Source: Blumeriella jaapii (Eukaryota > Ascomycota > Leotiomycetes > Helotiales > Drepanopezizaceae). From it: a DNA stretch of 64,000 nt. This document shows positions 1-12,871 of the stretch, piece after piece. How positions within the stretch are numbered: position 1 is the stretch's first letter; every line of letters begins with the position of its first letter. The notes beneath the pieces were generated by a model that was not told the origin of the DNA, did no database searches, and worked only from the letters and a program-made list of their open reading frames with translations. The translations under genes were made by a program, and so were the position numbers. The DNA lies in contig VWND01000013.1 of assembly GCA_009599575.1 (NCBI GenBank), positions 744,001 to 808,000 of the forward strand, given 5' to 3'.

Positions 1-1418
1 CCATCATGCTCTTCATGTTCTTCTCGACGACGAGTTGAGAACTCTTCAGGATGTTCTCGAAAGCAGTGGCAACGCTCTCACCGTTGGACATTCCTAGCTT
101 GGCTTCACTGAGCAGCGACGAGCTCCAGAGTGTCCACATGCCCGTCTCCTTAGCTTTGATCCTAAGAAATGCAAGGCCCTCTCTCTCCACGCCGAGGATG
201 TTGGTGGAGTCGGCTCCCTGGATCACCTTGGGATGTGCTTTCCCAAAATGATATAGCCAATTGAGAGCAAAGTTCAGGCAGGCCATGTCTTTGTTCTCCC
301 GAGCAGTAGACACCGTCTCCAGCATCGCGGCCACGGCTTCATCATGGCAGCCAAAGTCGGCTTGTAGGACTGCCAGGTTCATGAGGGCATATTGGTAAAA
401 GAGTCGGTCTCTGTTTTGCATGGTGTAGTCGAAATATCTATGTAGGTTGTCGAATGATGTAGGATAGTCTCCAGCTCTCCAGGCGTCAAGAAAGCTGATG
501 CCGATTAGCATGTCTTCGAGGTGGATGAACATGGGCGACTCACTTGAGATAATGTGACAAGCTTGGTACCACAATACTCTTCCCGAGCACGCTTCTGAAC
601 TTTTCCTTGACATCGTCTGGGATCCTGCTTCCGAGTTCTGGTTCTGTCAGTGACAGTTTTGGACCGCTTCAGCATTGCTTACTCTGCATCTGCTCAACCT
701 GGAACTCCAACAGCTTCTCAACGTCGTCCGTGCTCGTGATTCCATCTTCATCTCGTATCGAAATTCCCCCGTATGCCACAAGCTCTAGCATCTCCGTAGC
801 ATCTGTCCCCCACTCCTCTTCTCCCTCCTCCAGCGCTTTGTCGCCGACCCATCTCCCTAATCCACCATTCTTCTTCGTCCAATATGTCCTCGACTCCTCC
901 CTCCACTTTACGAACGCCACCCACAAAGCCAAGACGTCACTGAAGCGCAGCCGCTCATATTCGACCTTAGCTCTGCGAACGAAGCTCCCGCAAGGTGAGG
1001 TTCTCGAGAGCAAGATCATGTCCCCAGAGGGAGGCGGAATTCCCATCTCGCCATCCCTATTGATCTCCTCTCGAGTCTTGGCTAGCAGGTTCGCGCGCGT
1101 CGTGAAGAATTCGTGCACAGCATCTAGACTATCGATTTCCCATAGCTTCTTGAGGAAGTGGTCCCACAGAGAGCGGCCGGGCAGTCCAGCCGCTGGGTGG
1201 GTGGAGAGGAGGGTCTCGAAGGATTTGAGGTCGAGGAGGAAAGGCAGCGTCTCTAGCTTCGTCTGGCTTCGTGGCTGGTTCTTTATGAATGACGGAAGGA
1301 GTTGATTCAAGATGAAAGACAGTATTGGGATCGTGGAGACGCTGGGAACGATGGCATCAGTGTACAGTTCGACGAGGGCCAGCAGGCCAATTTTCGAAGG
1401 CGTCAGGAATCTTGTCAT
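1..1418 (-). CDS. apc5: Anaphase-promoting complex subunit 5 (APC5), partial
   Basis: A TPR-rich scaffold subunit of the APC/C ubiquitin ligase that acts in mitotic exit. The window holds the N-terminal part and the 3' end lies beyond base 1. I read exons 1418-683, 643-544 and 494-1, joined by GTAAGC...CTGACAG and GTGAGT...CATCAG introns with consistent phase. The start was placed at the Met opening MTRFLTPSKIGLL, the conserved beginning of fungal Apc5. An in-frame Met 13 codons upstream (1457) is less likely. Exon 3 encodes the helical TPR-like stretch (FDYTMQNRDRLFYQYALMNL, then ETVSTARENKDMACLNFALN) that is highly conserved in the family. No frame break is seen. The family call is from recognised sequence and is strong. 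Confidence 0.88.
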
Positions 1419-2591
1419 CGCCGCGGCTTGATCGTGGCTTTCCGCTATTGAAAACACCTACACAAACCATAACTCCATTTCTGGTGGTCAGGAGGGAGGG
1501 AGGAAGTCAGCGGCGAGTCTGGCAGGCAACGCGCCTATTCACGCCTCCGTTATTTTCACGTGACACACAACCCCTCCGTCCCAGAGAAGGTCTCTTCTCT
1601 CTTGATTTGAGATGCAGATGCAGATATGTAATAAACTATAGAAAACTTGGCTTTGATCTGTCCTAGCTGGAAGGTACTAATTCTTCTGTTTGAAGTCGTT
1701 TTCACCCTGGCTCCTTCGTTTCAATAAGTTTGGAGACTTGCAGAAGTATCAGGTCAATAAGCACATTGGAAGCGTGTGGAGGTCCTCGGTAGGATTGAAA
1801 GGAAGGAGATATAGAGTCTACTACATCTCGAACTCTAGGCTATGATCTTGATATGCTTAGGCATGGATTAACTGCGTCTGGGCGTTCTGCTCGCACCATG
1901 TATCTTGACAGAGCTCTATTTGAACAGAAGTTGTTTGTGAATCATGCCTACCAAGCCAATGAACGAACCAGTGCGCTCAAGAGACGGGCAACTTCTGACT
2001 GGTGCCGGCCGGCAATGCGTCAAGTCATTCATGATTGCGTCCACACGTTCGTCTGAGCTTCTGAATCATCGTGACAGAAACAGATATATAACCAACCTCC
2101 ACAAGAGCACGCATCAGCCAAACACACACTCTCTAACGTCGACCCTCTTACCAACCAGACATAATCGAGCCTCTCAGTCCAACAATGTGTCTCCAAACCA
2201 TCCATACTTTCTCCAGATGTCCATGCAGCATCAGCATCGTGAGAACCTGCCAACAGCACGTCGAACGTACCAAGAAACAGCAAGATGGACAGCCTTGCCC
2301 AATGTCCAAGGAAGAGAGAATTCGGCTTTTGAATGCAGGATGTCTGAAAACGCGTTGTCGAGGACGACAGAGAATACTCTGGACGTTTGAAGGGGGGAGG
2401 TCTACTCGGTGCTAGAAAAGACCAACAGGGGCGGAGAGGGCGGAAGGAAATATCTGATACCCAGGGGAGAAAAAAGCAGGAGAGAAGATTGAAATGTACT
2501 CACATATGCCCTGAGACCAGCCAGAGCTCACCCAATCATGTAAAGGATACCCATGTTCTTTTGGCCAACTTGTTTGTGCAATGCCCTACAC
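1419..2591. other. Intergenic, APC5 promoter and CIA30 3' side
   Basis: No gene is supported. The part next to 1419 should hold the APC5 promoter and the part next to 2591 the CIA30 terminator. Small open frames on the plus strand between 1.85 and 2.6 kb have no recognisable domain. Confidence 0.6.
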
Positions 2592-3477
2592 TCACGAAGG
2601 AGGTTTCTCAGGCTTCTCATCATTCCACCTAATCTTTTGCCCGTGCTTGCTCTTCAGCTGTCCTTCCTCGATCCTATCATCCTCCTGCTTCAGCTGCTGC
2701 CCCAGTCCATTCGACGCCCATATCCTCTCCACGCACAGGTCAAACGGCCCCGGCACCCTATCAATGAGTCCAATGCCCACTGTCCGTACCTTCTGCCTCA
2801 GCAGCTCTCTCTGTGGCTCAACCACAATGCCGTGATTCGTCCGCACAAACTCGTTCCACTTGATCAGCACCGTCTCCCACTCGCCCGGCCGCCGCGCGTA
2901 TAATCTGTGCTGGTGGAGATCCGTGGGCACGATGCTCTCGGTTTGTACGTTGACAAAGTATTTCCTCCCATCGCTTTTGACCCGCAGCGCGAGATATGCG
3001 TAGGTATCGATGTCCCACAACGCTTTCCCGAATATCGTGAACGGTCTGTCCTTCGTGCGCCACGCCGCGTAACCTGTCCGCTGGATGTGCGGCTTGTTGG
3101 TGGGCAGCTCGATGGAGATGCTGCCATGGAATCTGGCGTGCCCGTGTTTGTTCTCGGAGGATGGGGAAGATGATGAGGGCGAGGGAGAGGATGTGGCCGG
3201 GGGTATCCAGTCGAGGTGTGCGCGAGAGAAGCCGCCTACATCGCTATCGGATATCAACTTGCAGTCCTGGATGGAGGAGGCGTCGTGGAATGTGTGAAGG
3301 ATGTAGGGCTTCGTCGAACGCCGGGTAGCTTCTGCTCGGAGTGCTTGAAGACGAGCACATTAGCATTAACTGGTGCAGATGGTGCTGGGGAAGCTCACCA
3401 ATTCCTGAGAGGCGTTTGAATTCGTCGAAACTTCTGCCAAAGAAGCCTTTAGCTAGCAGGAATTGAGTAGCTTTCAT
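2592..3477 (-). CDS. cia30: CIA30-family complex I assembly factor (NDUFAF1-like)
   Basis: Predicted 276-residue mitochondrial protein of the complex I intermediate-associated protein 30 family, a chaperone for NADH:ubiquinone oxidoreductase assembly. Two exons, 3477-3399 and 3343-2592, are separated by a 55-nt intron (GTGAGC donor, TGCTAATG branch, CTTCAAG acceptor). The phase closes exactly at 277 codons. The N-terminus MKATQFLLAKGFFGRSFDEF is basic and free of acidic residues at first, consistent with mitochondrial import. CIA30 landmarks are the SDSDVGG...G...F.G opening of the jelly-roll domain, then AAWRTKD, WDIDTYAYLALRVKSDGR and a late IGLIDRVPGPFDL strand. A start at 3257, inside exon 2, would remove the N-terminal part and is rejected. 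Confidence 0.86.
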
Positions 3478-6025
3478 CGTGAGGCTTTTGGGGGTATAAC
3501 ACCCCTGGGTTTGGCTTGAGGTAGGACTTTCCGCCAGAACTTGGTATCGAGGCAAAACGGTGTTGTAGACTTCGAGATACGAGATCCATGCCAAGATGCA
3601 TGAGCTTGATTCCCGGCAGCCAAGCTGCATCCTGGTCACCCTCGCTAGGGTATAGTGTTGTTTTGAACGACAATGCAACTGGCATCGATCAGATCTTGAC
3701 AATATCAAGCCTGGATGTAGTAATCTACTACCACAAAACCGGTTGGCTTTCCTCTCTCGATCATCCTACCATGCGTCCTTGAAACATCGATCTGTCCTGT
3801 CTGTATCCCTCTCAGGCTTGAGCTCTCTTCCTGCGTCTTGTACACAAAACTTCCTGTCACTCTGTACAAGTATGAATCAACAAACCACCAGATCGAATTA
3901 CTCCGGCCAGTGTCTGATCGCCTTGCGTATATACTTCTGCTTCTTCCTCTCTGAACATGTTACTCGATCCCTCTAAAGTTGCTCGGGAAGACCTTGTTTA
4001 AACTTCAGCTGCTGGGGATGCACTGCAGGTGTTCGAAACTCTTTTCTAGAACTTTCTTGCTTTCATTGTCTACAAAACTCGATCAGTAATAGATCTACCA
4101 CTCTTGATATACTACGATCTCACTTGGGATCTTTCTCCTTTCTACGAGTCTTCTTCATGGTCCAGTTGGCCGCTCTTCTGGCGCCGTTGCTTAAATCTCT
4201 CATTCAATTGCTTCTTTTATTCCTTGCCCGTAAATATTTCTTGAAGAATCATCTGACATCTTTGGTCTTTGTTAGACTCCGTCGAGATCTGATGTCTTTG
4301 GTGTGGGTGCTGAAGGCCCGTACTATGCCACTTGCATCAACAAAAGTTTGGAGAACTTGAATACAACTTTCAACATTTGATTAGTCAATCTCGGAGGCAA
4401 ACACTACTTTATATCTGTTTATCAAGTTGAGAAGATACTGCATCATGGTATACTTCTGTGGAGTGCATTACGGCCTGCGTATTGCCAGGGCTCTTGATCC
4501 TGCTTGATAGTTCATCTGAAGAAAAGCCTTGGCCATGTAATGATAATAACAGTGTCGCCGTTGTTGATAAGAGGTTTAATACTGTCCGTCGCTTTTTTTC
4601 AGGTCTTGTTCTTTTTTCCAGGTCTTAAAATCAGGCTTTACTTGGAGAAAGCTTGGACCGGATGTCAAAGATGAACTTGCGCAGACAAACCAACCCCACG
4701 CGGTCACCATGTGGAGTCCACGCTAAGCCAGCCACGGGTCAACCCGCCACGCTATCCCACTTGCATTAAGGGGGATTCCTAAAACAAATCCTCGCTTAAA
4801 ATCGCTAAAGAAAGATGACATGTAAACAGTGCAAGGGAAATATGCTCATATCTGATCCCATCCAGACTTCAGAGGAGTCTCTGTTTTCGCGCGTGAAAGA
4901 GCCGCTGTGATGTTTGGCCCCGGGATTGGATCTAGAGGAACAGCTTTTCTCGTTGGAGCTTGAGGTGCAGGCATCTGTGCACCAAGAATTGCTGTCCAAT
5001 GCTGCGTGAAGATACACATGCTAGACTTAGACGAAGACAGCTGTCATCCAACACTATGTCAAGGGATAACATGCTAGACTCTCACGAAGGCCCTGGAAGC
5101 TTCATTCCCATCAATATCTTAGTGTGTGCGGCTCAGTAGTCCTCCGCCCAAACCGCTTTTCGAAAGAGGATCACGAACGCGACACGCTCCTGCGCGCTGC
5201 CAGCAAAGATGAACAGAGAAAACTGTGTGCCATCGCTATCTACACATCTCCAACATAGATAGAAGGGCCACACACTCGTAGCGTATGCCTAGGGCGCATC
5301 ATCTCTCTGCCCTGGCAAGCCATGCTTGAGTTGAAGTAAATCTGCTTGCTCTCTGTGATGAAGTGAGAGTCCTGCTGGGAGACTTCTATCTGTACTCCGC
5401 GGGGTATGGGCCGCTGGGTCGCGCTCTGAGCGCGCTCTCAATCTCTAACGTAGCCAGGGGAATCCCACTGATCGGGGTTGCTGTAGATATCTACACAAGA
5501 AGGCAGGCATGTTGGACCCCGTCGAAGCCTAAAGGGGCATCAGCTCTAGCTGATATTGGTCTCTAGTGCCATGAGGTTGTAAAGGGAGTGAACTGATTGC
5601 TTCCTGTGGCCTGCGACCCATGCAAATGCGGCCGACGCCGCTCCTGCCGATTTGGTTAGCACTGACACGCCCCTCCCCAAAGTAGACAAGTTCCAGCCTA
5701 GCTCGCGGCAAAAGCTGTCAAACGCCTTCCCAAAACGGCCGAATACTGATTAGCGCAGAGGCTTGCTGATTGCCGAGCGTTGCTGATTGCCTGGCCGGAG
5801 GTTCCTAGGATTTTTCTATAAAAACTCCTGGCCTCCCCTCCTTTCCTCTTCTTCTTTCCTTCCACACACACACTCACTCATCCTTCCAAGCTCCCCCCCC
5901 ACCACTGCATCACTGCTCTCATCCTCCACGCTCCTTACAGTCTTCTTCACTGCTTACTGCATTCACTACATCCTGTCACTACCATCTCACTCAAGCCTCC
6001 CTCAAGCACTTCAAGTACCTGCACC
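3478..6025. other. Intergenic, divergent promoters of CIA30 and the RRM gene
   Basis: About 2.5 kb with no supported gene. The last 220 bases before 6026 are strongly CT-rich (runs of tcttcttcc and ctcccccc), typical of the core promoter and 5' leader of a well-expressed filamentous-fungal gene on the plus strand. Short open frames here lack any recognisable motif. Confidence 0.6.
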
Positions 6026-8764
6026 ATGTTTCCCAACACTACTCCAGCTGGTGCCTTCAAGGCTGGTCGTCACTCGTCTGCTGAGCCATCTCCTGCTAGC
6101 ACCTTCGGTGGCAGCGCGTCAAGCAATGCCGGTGATGATGTCCGCACCCCAGATGACGGTAAGTTCTTCGCTCTCACCCCTCGCCAGTATTCTCTTCCCT
6201 CACTTCGCGTTTCTTCTTCTATCGCGTCACATCGCGTCGCGTCCGTACGTGGACGCGTCTTCCTCTCCTTCAAATACTACTTCATGTTCACTTGGTCGAC
6301 GCGCCTCTTGGTCTGGCGTGGCTGTTTCTCGAAACACTCGCCTATCTGTGACCCGTTGTGGATTCGGGGCGTCTATCACTACCAGGATCTTGTATGCCAT
6401 GGGCTAACCTCTTCTTCTTGTTCTACAGAGGGCGTTCTTCTCACCCACATCTCCAAGCTCTCTGTCGAGGATGGCAAGAGCGTTGAGCGGTAAGTCTTCC
6501 TCTTCCTGTTCCAACATGGCTCACCTACTAACACTTCTGCAGATACTCGCCTCCCTTTATCCGCAAGGCCAATGCCGATGATCCTTTCGCTGACACCCCC
6601 CACTCGGACCGCTCCTCCCAACACCGCACCCCAACTGCTCCCAAGTTCGAGAGTCGCGCTACCACGAGTACCAATTGGCGCTCCGATTCCGAATCTGGTT
6701 CCTCCGCCGGCACAATCTCCCCTTCCATTGCCAGACAATTTCGCAGCACTCACACTGGACGTGGTGTCTCTCTTCAAGATTCCGCCCCCTACAACGCTCC
6801 CGATATCAAGTCCGGTGACGCTCAGGCATTCTACCCACCTTCAAGCTGCATCTTCGTCGCCAAGTAAGCCCCCCCCCCCCCCCCCCCCCCCCCCTCACCC
6901 CCTTTCACCTCCTTCATTGTCTTTTGGCCCTAACATTTCTCCAGCCTACTTCAATCCGAGAATGATGAGGTCCTTGAGGTTGCTGTCACCCAAGCTTTCC
7001 GTCAATTCGGTACCGTCTACGTCAAGATCCGTCGCGATGCGAAGCACATGCCATTTGCCTTCTGCCAGTACACTGTGAGTTCCCTCCCCATTTCTCTTCT
7101 CTCCAACCCACTTTCCCTTTCCGCTCACGTTCAGTATCACCTACTGACGCGTCTTAGAACGATGAGGATGCTACGGCTGCCATTGTCCAGGGTAAGGGTA
7201 TCTTGATCAAGGGCCGTCCCTGCCGCACCGAGAAGGCCAAGGCCCACCGTGAGTCCCTCTTCTCCCCCAAAGTTCTGACGAGTGTTCTGACGCGTCAATA
7301 GGCAACTTCTACTTTGAGCGCAAGTTTGGTCCTGCTGTCACTCCCCGCGAGGTTGAGACACTCCTTCTGGAGTTTGGCCGTATCATGACCTGCAGACGTG
7401 CTACTGAGTTTGAGATGGCTGCCTACAATCTCCACGAGGGTATTGTGGTCAACTTTGAGATGTATGACGAGGGTCAAGCTGCTCTCCATGTAAGTTCTCC
7501 TCCCTCCCCTTTTCCAAGTCTAGCCTCTAACATTTTCCAGTTCTACCGCAACCATAACGAGTACAAGATGGTAGCCTTGAACACCCTCAGTTCTCCAGGT
7601 CAACAACGTGTCTCCGCCGGCCCATCCCTGTCTGATCGTGCCTACCTTGTTACTTACGATGTCGATAAGCGCTCTATTTTTGTCGGCAACCTCCCCTGCG
7701 ATATCACTGAGGGCGAGCTCCAAGAGATCTTCCAACCGATCGGTGTCGTCGCTAAGATCACTCTTCGCAAGTCGGACTCGATCATTGATGGTACCTATAT
7801 ATCTCCATCTCCTTTCTGCTCATGCAGACACTAACACTTTCAGTCAACGAGAAGAACTGCTTCGCTTTCGTGGAGTTTGAATCTCAGCCTTCTGTCACCA
7901 GAGCTCTGTCGACCATGGTAAGTTTCTTCTTTGCTCCCCCCCACCAGCTGTCCGCCGTTAACACTCTTCCAGGCCGGACTTACTCTCCGTGGAAAGACCC
8001 TCAAGATCGTCCAGAAGGATACTGAGGGTGCCCGATCCCGTCGTCGCCCAGTTCCCCTCCAAGCCTCCCCAGTTTCCCGTGGCCAATTCAACCACAACCA
8101 ATCTCCGGTTCCTCGCACCATGGGTATGGGTATGGGTGTGGGTGTGCAGCATCAATCACAGGTTCCTTCCCCAGCCCCAAACATGTCCCCCCCGCTTTAC
8201 CCAACCTCAAACTTCGCGACCACCGGCTACAATCCATACCCCCAGGTCTTCGTCGATTCTCAAGGACACTTCGTCACTCAGGCACAATACGTCAACACTC
8301 AATACGCCCCACCTCCCGCTCCCTACAACCCCTACAGCTACATCGGTGGTCCAAACTACAACCCTGGTGCGACTGCCGTCGGTAATGTTCAAGGCAGCCC
8401 AACCTACAGTCCTGGTGCGACCTTCGCCGGTAATGTCCAAGGCAGCCCAAACTACTTCCTCCCCTATGGCGGCCCCCAGTACCAAACCGCTGGTAAGTTT
8501 CTTTCCCCCCCCTCTCCTCACACTCCCCTCTCCCTTCCTCTCTCGCACATCTGTGAAAGACAAGTCTAACACATTTCAGTTGCCCCGAGCTTCCCACAAT
8601 ATTACAGCCCACCTGCTGCCCAGCCAGTGTGGTACCCAACCTACAGCTCGCCTCCAGCCACCACCACCGGCAGCAGCCCGATCAACATCCCTGATGACCG
8701 CTCCGCTACCCCAACTCCATCCGGCTACGGCTCCGTCTCCGAGTCCACCATGGAGTCTGCCTAA
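6026..8764 (+). CDS. RRM-domain RNA-binding protein
   Basis: Predicted 650-residue RNA-binding protein from ten exons: 6026-6158, 6429-6489, 6543-6863, 6945-7074, 7158-7248, 7302-7489, 7541-7790, 7844-7917, 7973-8492 and 8580-8764. All introns have GT-AG ends and phases close at 651 codons. After an acidic and Ser/Thr-rich N-terminus comes RRM1 (about 166-246; RNP2 CIFVANL, RNP1-like FAFCQYT), a degenerate RRM-like middle (about 247-325) and a canonical RRM2 (about 353-430; RNP2 IFVGNL, RNP1 CFAFVEF). The C-terminal 210 residues are low-complexity Pro/Tyr/Gln/Asn (repeated NYNPGAT and TYSPGAT units; an MGMGMGVGV run), as in prion-like mRNA-binding proteins. It resembles fission-yeast multi-RRM regulators of sexual differentiation in architecture, but I do not assign an orthologue. 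Confidence 0.85.
6869..6894 (+). repeat. C26 homopolymer inside an intron of the RRM gene
   Basis: An uninterrupted run of 26 cytosines starts five bases after the intron-3 donor (gtaag at 6864). The run length is likely to be polymorphic or poorly resolved by sequencing. Its position between the donor and the branch/acceptor leaves both splice sites intact. Confidence 0.9.
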
Positions 8765-11700
8765 GCACTGCTGAGCATTCGACACATCACACACCCCCAA
8801 CTTCGACTCTGAAACTTCTGCCGGCATCGACTTGCACCCTTCTGCTCGTCCTCGCTGCTCCATTCAGAGACAGGTTGTCTGTGTTGTCGTTGTTGTCCTT
8901 TATGGTCTCGTCTACAGGCCTCTCGAGTTGACATTGCTTTCCGTCAACCTGACACACAATTTTTTCCTTTCTCGTCTTCATTTCTACCATGTTATTACTG
9001 CTGCTGCTGTTGCTGTTGTACTTCCCTACTTGGGGCCTGATGTGCATCTTCTTGCCTCTGTCAGGTTTACACACACACTCAGAAACATGTGTACGTTCAC
9101 TTCTTCTACCTGGTTTCCTTGATCTTGATCTTTGCTCCCTCGTTGGACAATAAGATACAGGAGAGAGTAGGATAGGGTCTTCTTTTCACCGAATCTTTTT
9201 CTTTCATTTGTCCCAAAAAAAGTCCTTGTCTTTCTGAGGCGACCCCTCTTTGGGGGCACACACACACTTGCTCGATTTGCACACTCAAAACGGTACGGTG
9301 GCGTTTTTTTTTTCGGATGCGGAGGCGAAATGGAAATTGTTAATTCTTTTTTCAGAGATACCCTGTACCTAGATGAAATTACGAGACACACGAACGCAAC
9401 GAGATGTACATAACGATAATAAATCATGAATGGAATGAAACTTTGCAATCACACACACAACCTTCTCTTTCTCTCTGAAAGTGACTGACCGGCTCGAATC
9501 TTCCCCTCCCGGTTCTTTCCTCTCCTCTCTCCCTTCCTCCCCTTCTAACATCAACGATCACCACCTCCCCTTCTAACCTCAACAATCACCACTCCCTCCC
9601 TTCTTAAGAACTCTCTCCTAAGCTCAATCAATCACAGACAGCCACATACTACTTCTTACACTCAACCTACCAACAGCAGGCCTTCGCAACATCAGTCGAG
9701 GCATCAGGATCGCAGGTAAGAGCTTAGAAACGATGTATGTATGTACGTATCTATATGTAGCTAAGTAAATACAGGACGAACCAGGATTAAGATGTGAAGG
9801 AACTATAAGATAGGTAAGAGAGCGAAACCTCCAACTCTTAGATTCTCGACTGCTCAAGCGCTCGATCTGTTCAAAACTTCTTCTTCTTCTTCTTCTTCTT
9901 TTTACAAATCACAAAGCAAGTTGAACTCGCTTACTTATGTGTCCTTATCTTCATTTCCTTAACTAGCCACCCAGCCAACTGGCATTGGCCTCCTCTCCTC
10001 TCTCCTCCTTTCCCGACCTTTCCAAGATATAAACTTTCTATATACGTGCTTAACTGCTTTATTCGAACTTCTTAAGTACTTAGCTCAAATGCTTACTTAC
10101 ACCAGGTCGATCAATTCGTTCGAAGCATCACCATTTCACTTTCTCGCAAGCCAGATTCAAGCATAAGGTATGTATATAGCTATATAGATAGAATGATAAT
10201 CTTGATGGCATTATTTATCTTCTGGACGGGCCAGTGAAACCAAGCAACCTCAAACCTCCCGTAGAGCATCGGAGACGTGCTACGCTGGAAATTTCATCCG
10301 CTGTACATGAACAATACCTTTTAAAAAAGCAGTTCTGTGAAAGAGATGGATGACAGATGTTCCTTGTTTGAGCTCTTCCCCTAAAGCAGATTGGATGTTC
10401 ATGGAATTTGAAAGATGGCCTTCGAAGATCGCTCGAAGAAGCAATGTGTAAGAGTTTGGGACAGCTGTTGAAGCTATGTATGTCGGGGTCAGTTGGATTT
10501 AGATAACGAGTGGAATAGTTAGGAACGGGGGATCATCTTCATCTTTCCCGCTCTTAAGCTCCCTTTCCTTTCCGGTCACATTCCAATTGCTATAGTTCGC
10601 TTCTTTTGCTTTATTCTTCTTCGACCTCCCTTTTTTCCTATCTCCCCAGCTAAATTAGCAGCTCCGGTTCTCTTCCATTTTCCTTTCTCAGACGTTTAAT
10701 AAAACTATTATTATCATTCAATTTTCCATTCTTCTTCTTCCCTTTTTCCCTTCCTTCTCCCCTCTCCCTTTTTGCATGTTACTCTTTCTTAAAAGAAACC
10801 TAAATAAACTACCTATCTATTTATTTCCCAGTCCCACCCCCAAGCCTACGAACAGCGTAACTTCCATTCCTAGCATTACCATCATCACCATTCTAACCAT
10901 AGGCGAGATTCCAGCACTGAGGTACAAATGAAGACAGACGGAGTAGTAACAATACTAGTATTGATATTGAAATGATTTCATTATAAGTTCTTACCTCTTT
11001 ATCTCCACACCACTTCAACATCGTTTTCTACCTATAAGCCTAACCAAACCATCCTTCGAATACCCTGCCCTCCCCTCACCTTTCTCTTAGCTTTCTTCTT
11101 TCTTATCCATTTACGGCTAACGATCATTTTCCATTTCCCTGTTTACTTAACCTGTCTCCATTTTCCCTCTTTTCTTACTACTTCTACCCTTCTTCCATTT
11201 CGATACTTGTCCATCTACTCTTACTTGCCAACCTTTCCTTTTTCCCTCACGTTTCTCTCTGTTGTCCGTTTCCACGCTAGACCCAGCTCCCATGGCTTTT
11301 GTTCCAATCGCAGCTTTTTCAGCCATCGCCGAGAGCCTCTTGTTAAATTGCATCCAAAATCATTCCATTTGTCGAGGGAAAGCTCAAGCTGCGGATATTT
11401 GTTTAATATCTTTCTTAAACATCTGCTTTCTCGAGGGGTCTTAAATGTAAAGATCGCTAGCTTAGCACGTTTCCAATAATCCACGGAAGGTTTGAGATAG
11501 CCCAGTTTCACTGGCCTTTTCAGACGATAAACAATATCCTGATTATTATTGTAGTCATCGTCCATTTATTTCCTCTTTCCTCCCTTCTTCTACTCTCGTT
11601 TTTTCTCATTCCATTCTATCCCCTCTTGAACCGAGTATGTTTATTACATAGCCAGTTAAACAAAACCGCTTTCCACGCATATTGCATATTTTAGATAGCC

Positions 11701-12871
11701 AGTTCAACAAAAGAAAAACCTCCTCAACCTACTCACCCTCCTCACCTTTCTCACCCTCCTCACCCTCCTCAACCTTCCTATTTTCTTATTTTCCCATCTT
11801 CTCAACCCTTTTCAAACCCCCTCAACTAATCCTACAATTCACCCAACAACCAACCCATCATCATCTCAATTTTCGCCCGCTTTTCCAACCTCTCCCAAGT
11901 CCCCAACAACCCTTCAAACTTTTCAATCTTCTCTCAACCTCTTCACCTCCCCTTTCCCCTTCCTTTCTATTCTCCTTTCCTCTCTTTGAATCTTCTCCTT
12001 CCCTCCTCTTTCTCTGCCTTTCTTTCTTTTCTTCCTTTCCTTCCTTTGCTTCTTTCTTCTTCTCTCCCTTCCATTTCCTCCTTCATCTTTCCTCCTCCTC
12101 CTCCCACTAATCCGTTAATCTTTAACCCCCTCTCCCACCCCGCTCCCACCCCCCTTTTTGCAATTCAAAGTCACTCAGGTAAGTACCTACCTGCCTACCC
12201 CCCAAACCAAACCCCCCACCAAACAATCCTTCCATAGCCTGCCTGCTGGATATGGTGGTGATGAGCTAGAGGTGCGTAAGTCGTTCCCTACGACGCAGAA
12301 GTGCGACGTTGAGTGAATGAATGAGTGTGAGTGAGTGAGTGAGTGTGCGCTCGAAAAGATACGGATTCCTGGGAGTGATGTTGTATTTTCTACTTTCAGA
12401 ACTTCGAAGGTGCTACGCTACAGAAAAAAAACATTGCCAAACATAGAATCGTCCTCGCCCTGATATGCTAGCTATGCTCGTCAAACGATTGATGTTGGGA
12501 TACTCCCTCTTGCTAAGCGAGCTTCTCCAATTCGTGACAAGGACAGTGGTGGAAAGAACCGACAGTCACAAAAAGAGTCAAGTGGAAATGTATGGTAGTG
12601 ATGTGGAATTGGGCTCAAAGAGCTACTACCTCCCCTATTCCATCATCCTTCATGGTTTTATGTACATGAGTGTTGACACTTGCCATCCAAGTGGATGTGA
12701 GCAAACAAAACAGCGCCTCATTAGCATTACAGCCGCTCCAGTGACTGACACAGGAGTGGTATAATGCCATACGTCTAACGAGCGTGACAGACACGTCAGT
12801 TAGAGATAAAAATGCAGTGGTATCATCGCATGTTGCAACAAGACTCCGGACCAAGGTACTGCCGCCAAAGC
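8765..12871. other. 4.1-kb gene-free, pyrimidine-rich region between convergent genes
   Basis: No open frame has a recognisable domain. Much of 10.5-12.2 kb is C/T-biased on the plus strand, with (CTT)n at about 9878-9900 and long tracts such as 11.7-12.1 kb. Strong plus-strand donor-like sites occur at 9716 (CAG|GTAAGA), 10168 (AAG|GTATGT) and 12179 (CAG|GTAAGT), each preceded by CT-rich DNA. A spliced leader or non-coding RNA is possible but not demonstrated. The first few hundred bases hold the RRM gene 3' UTR and the last part the rhodopsin 3' UTR. Confidence 0.5.
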
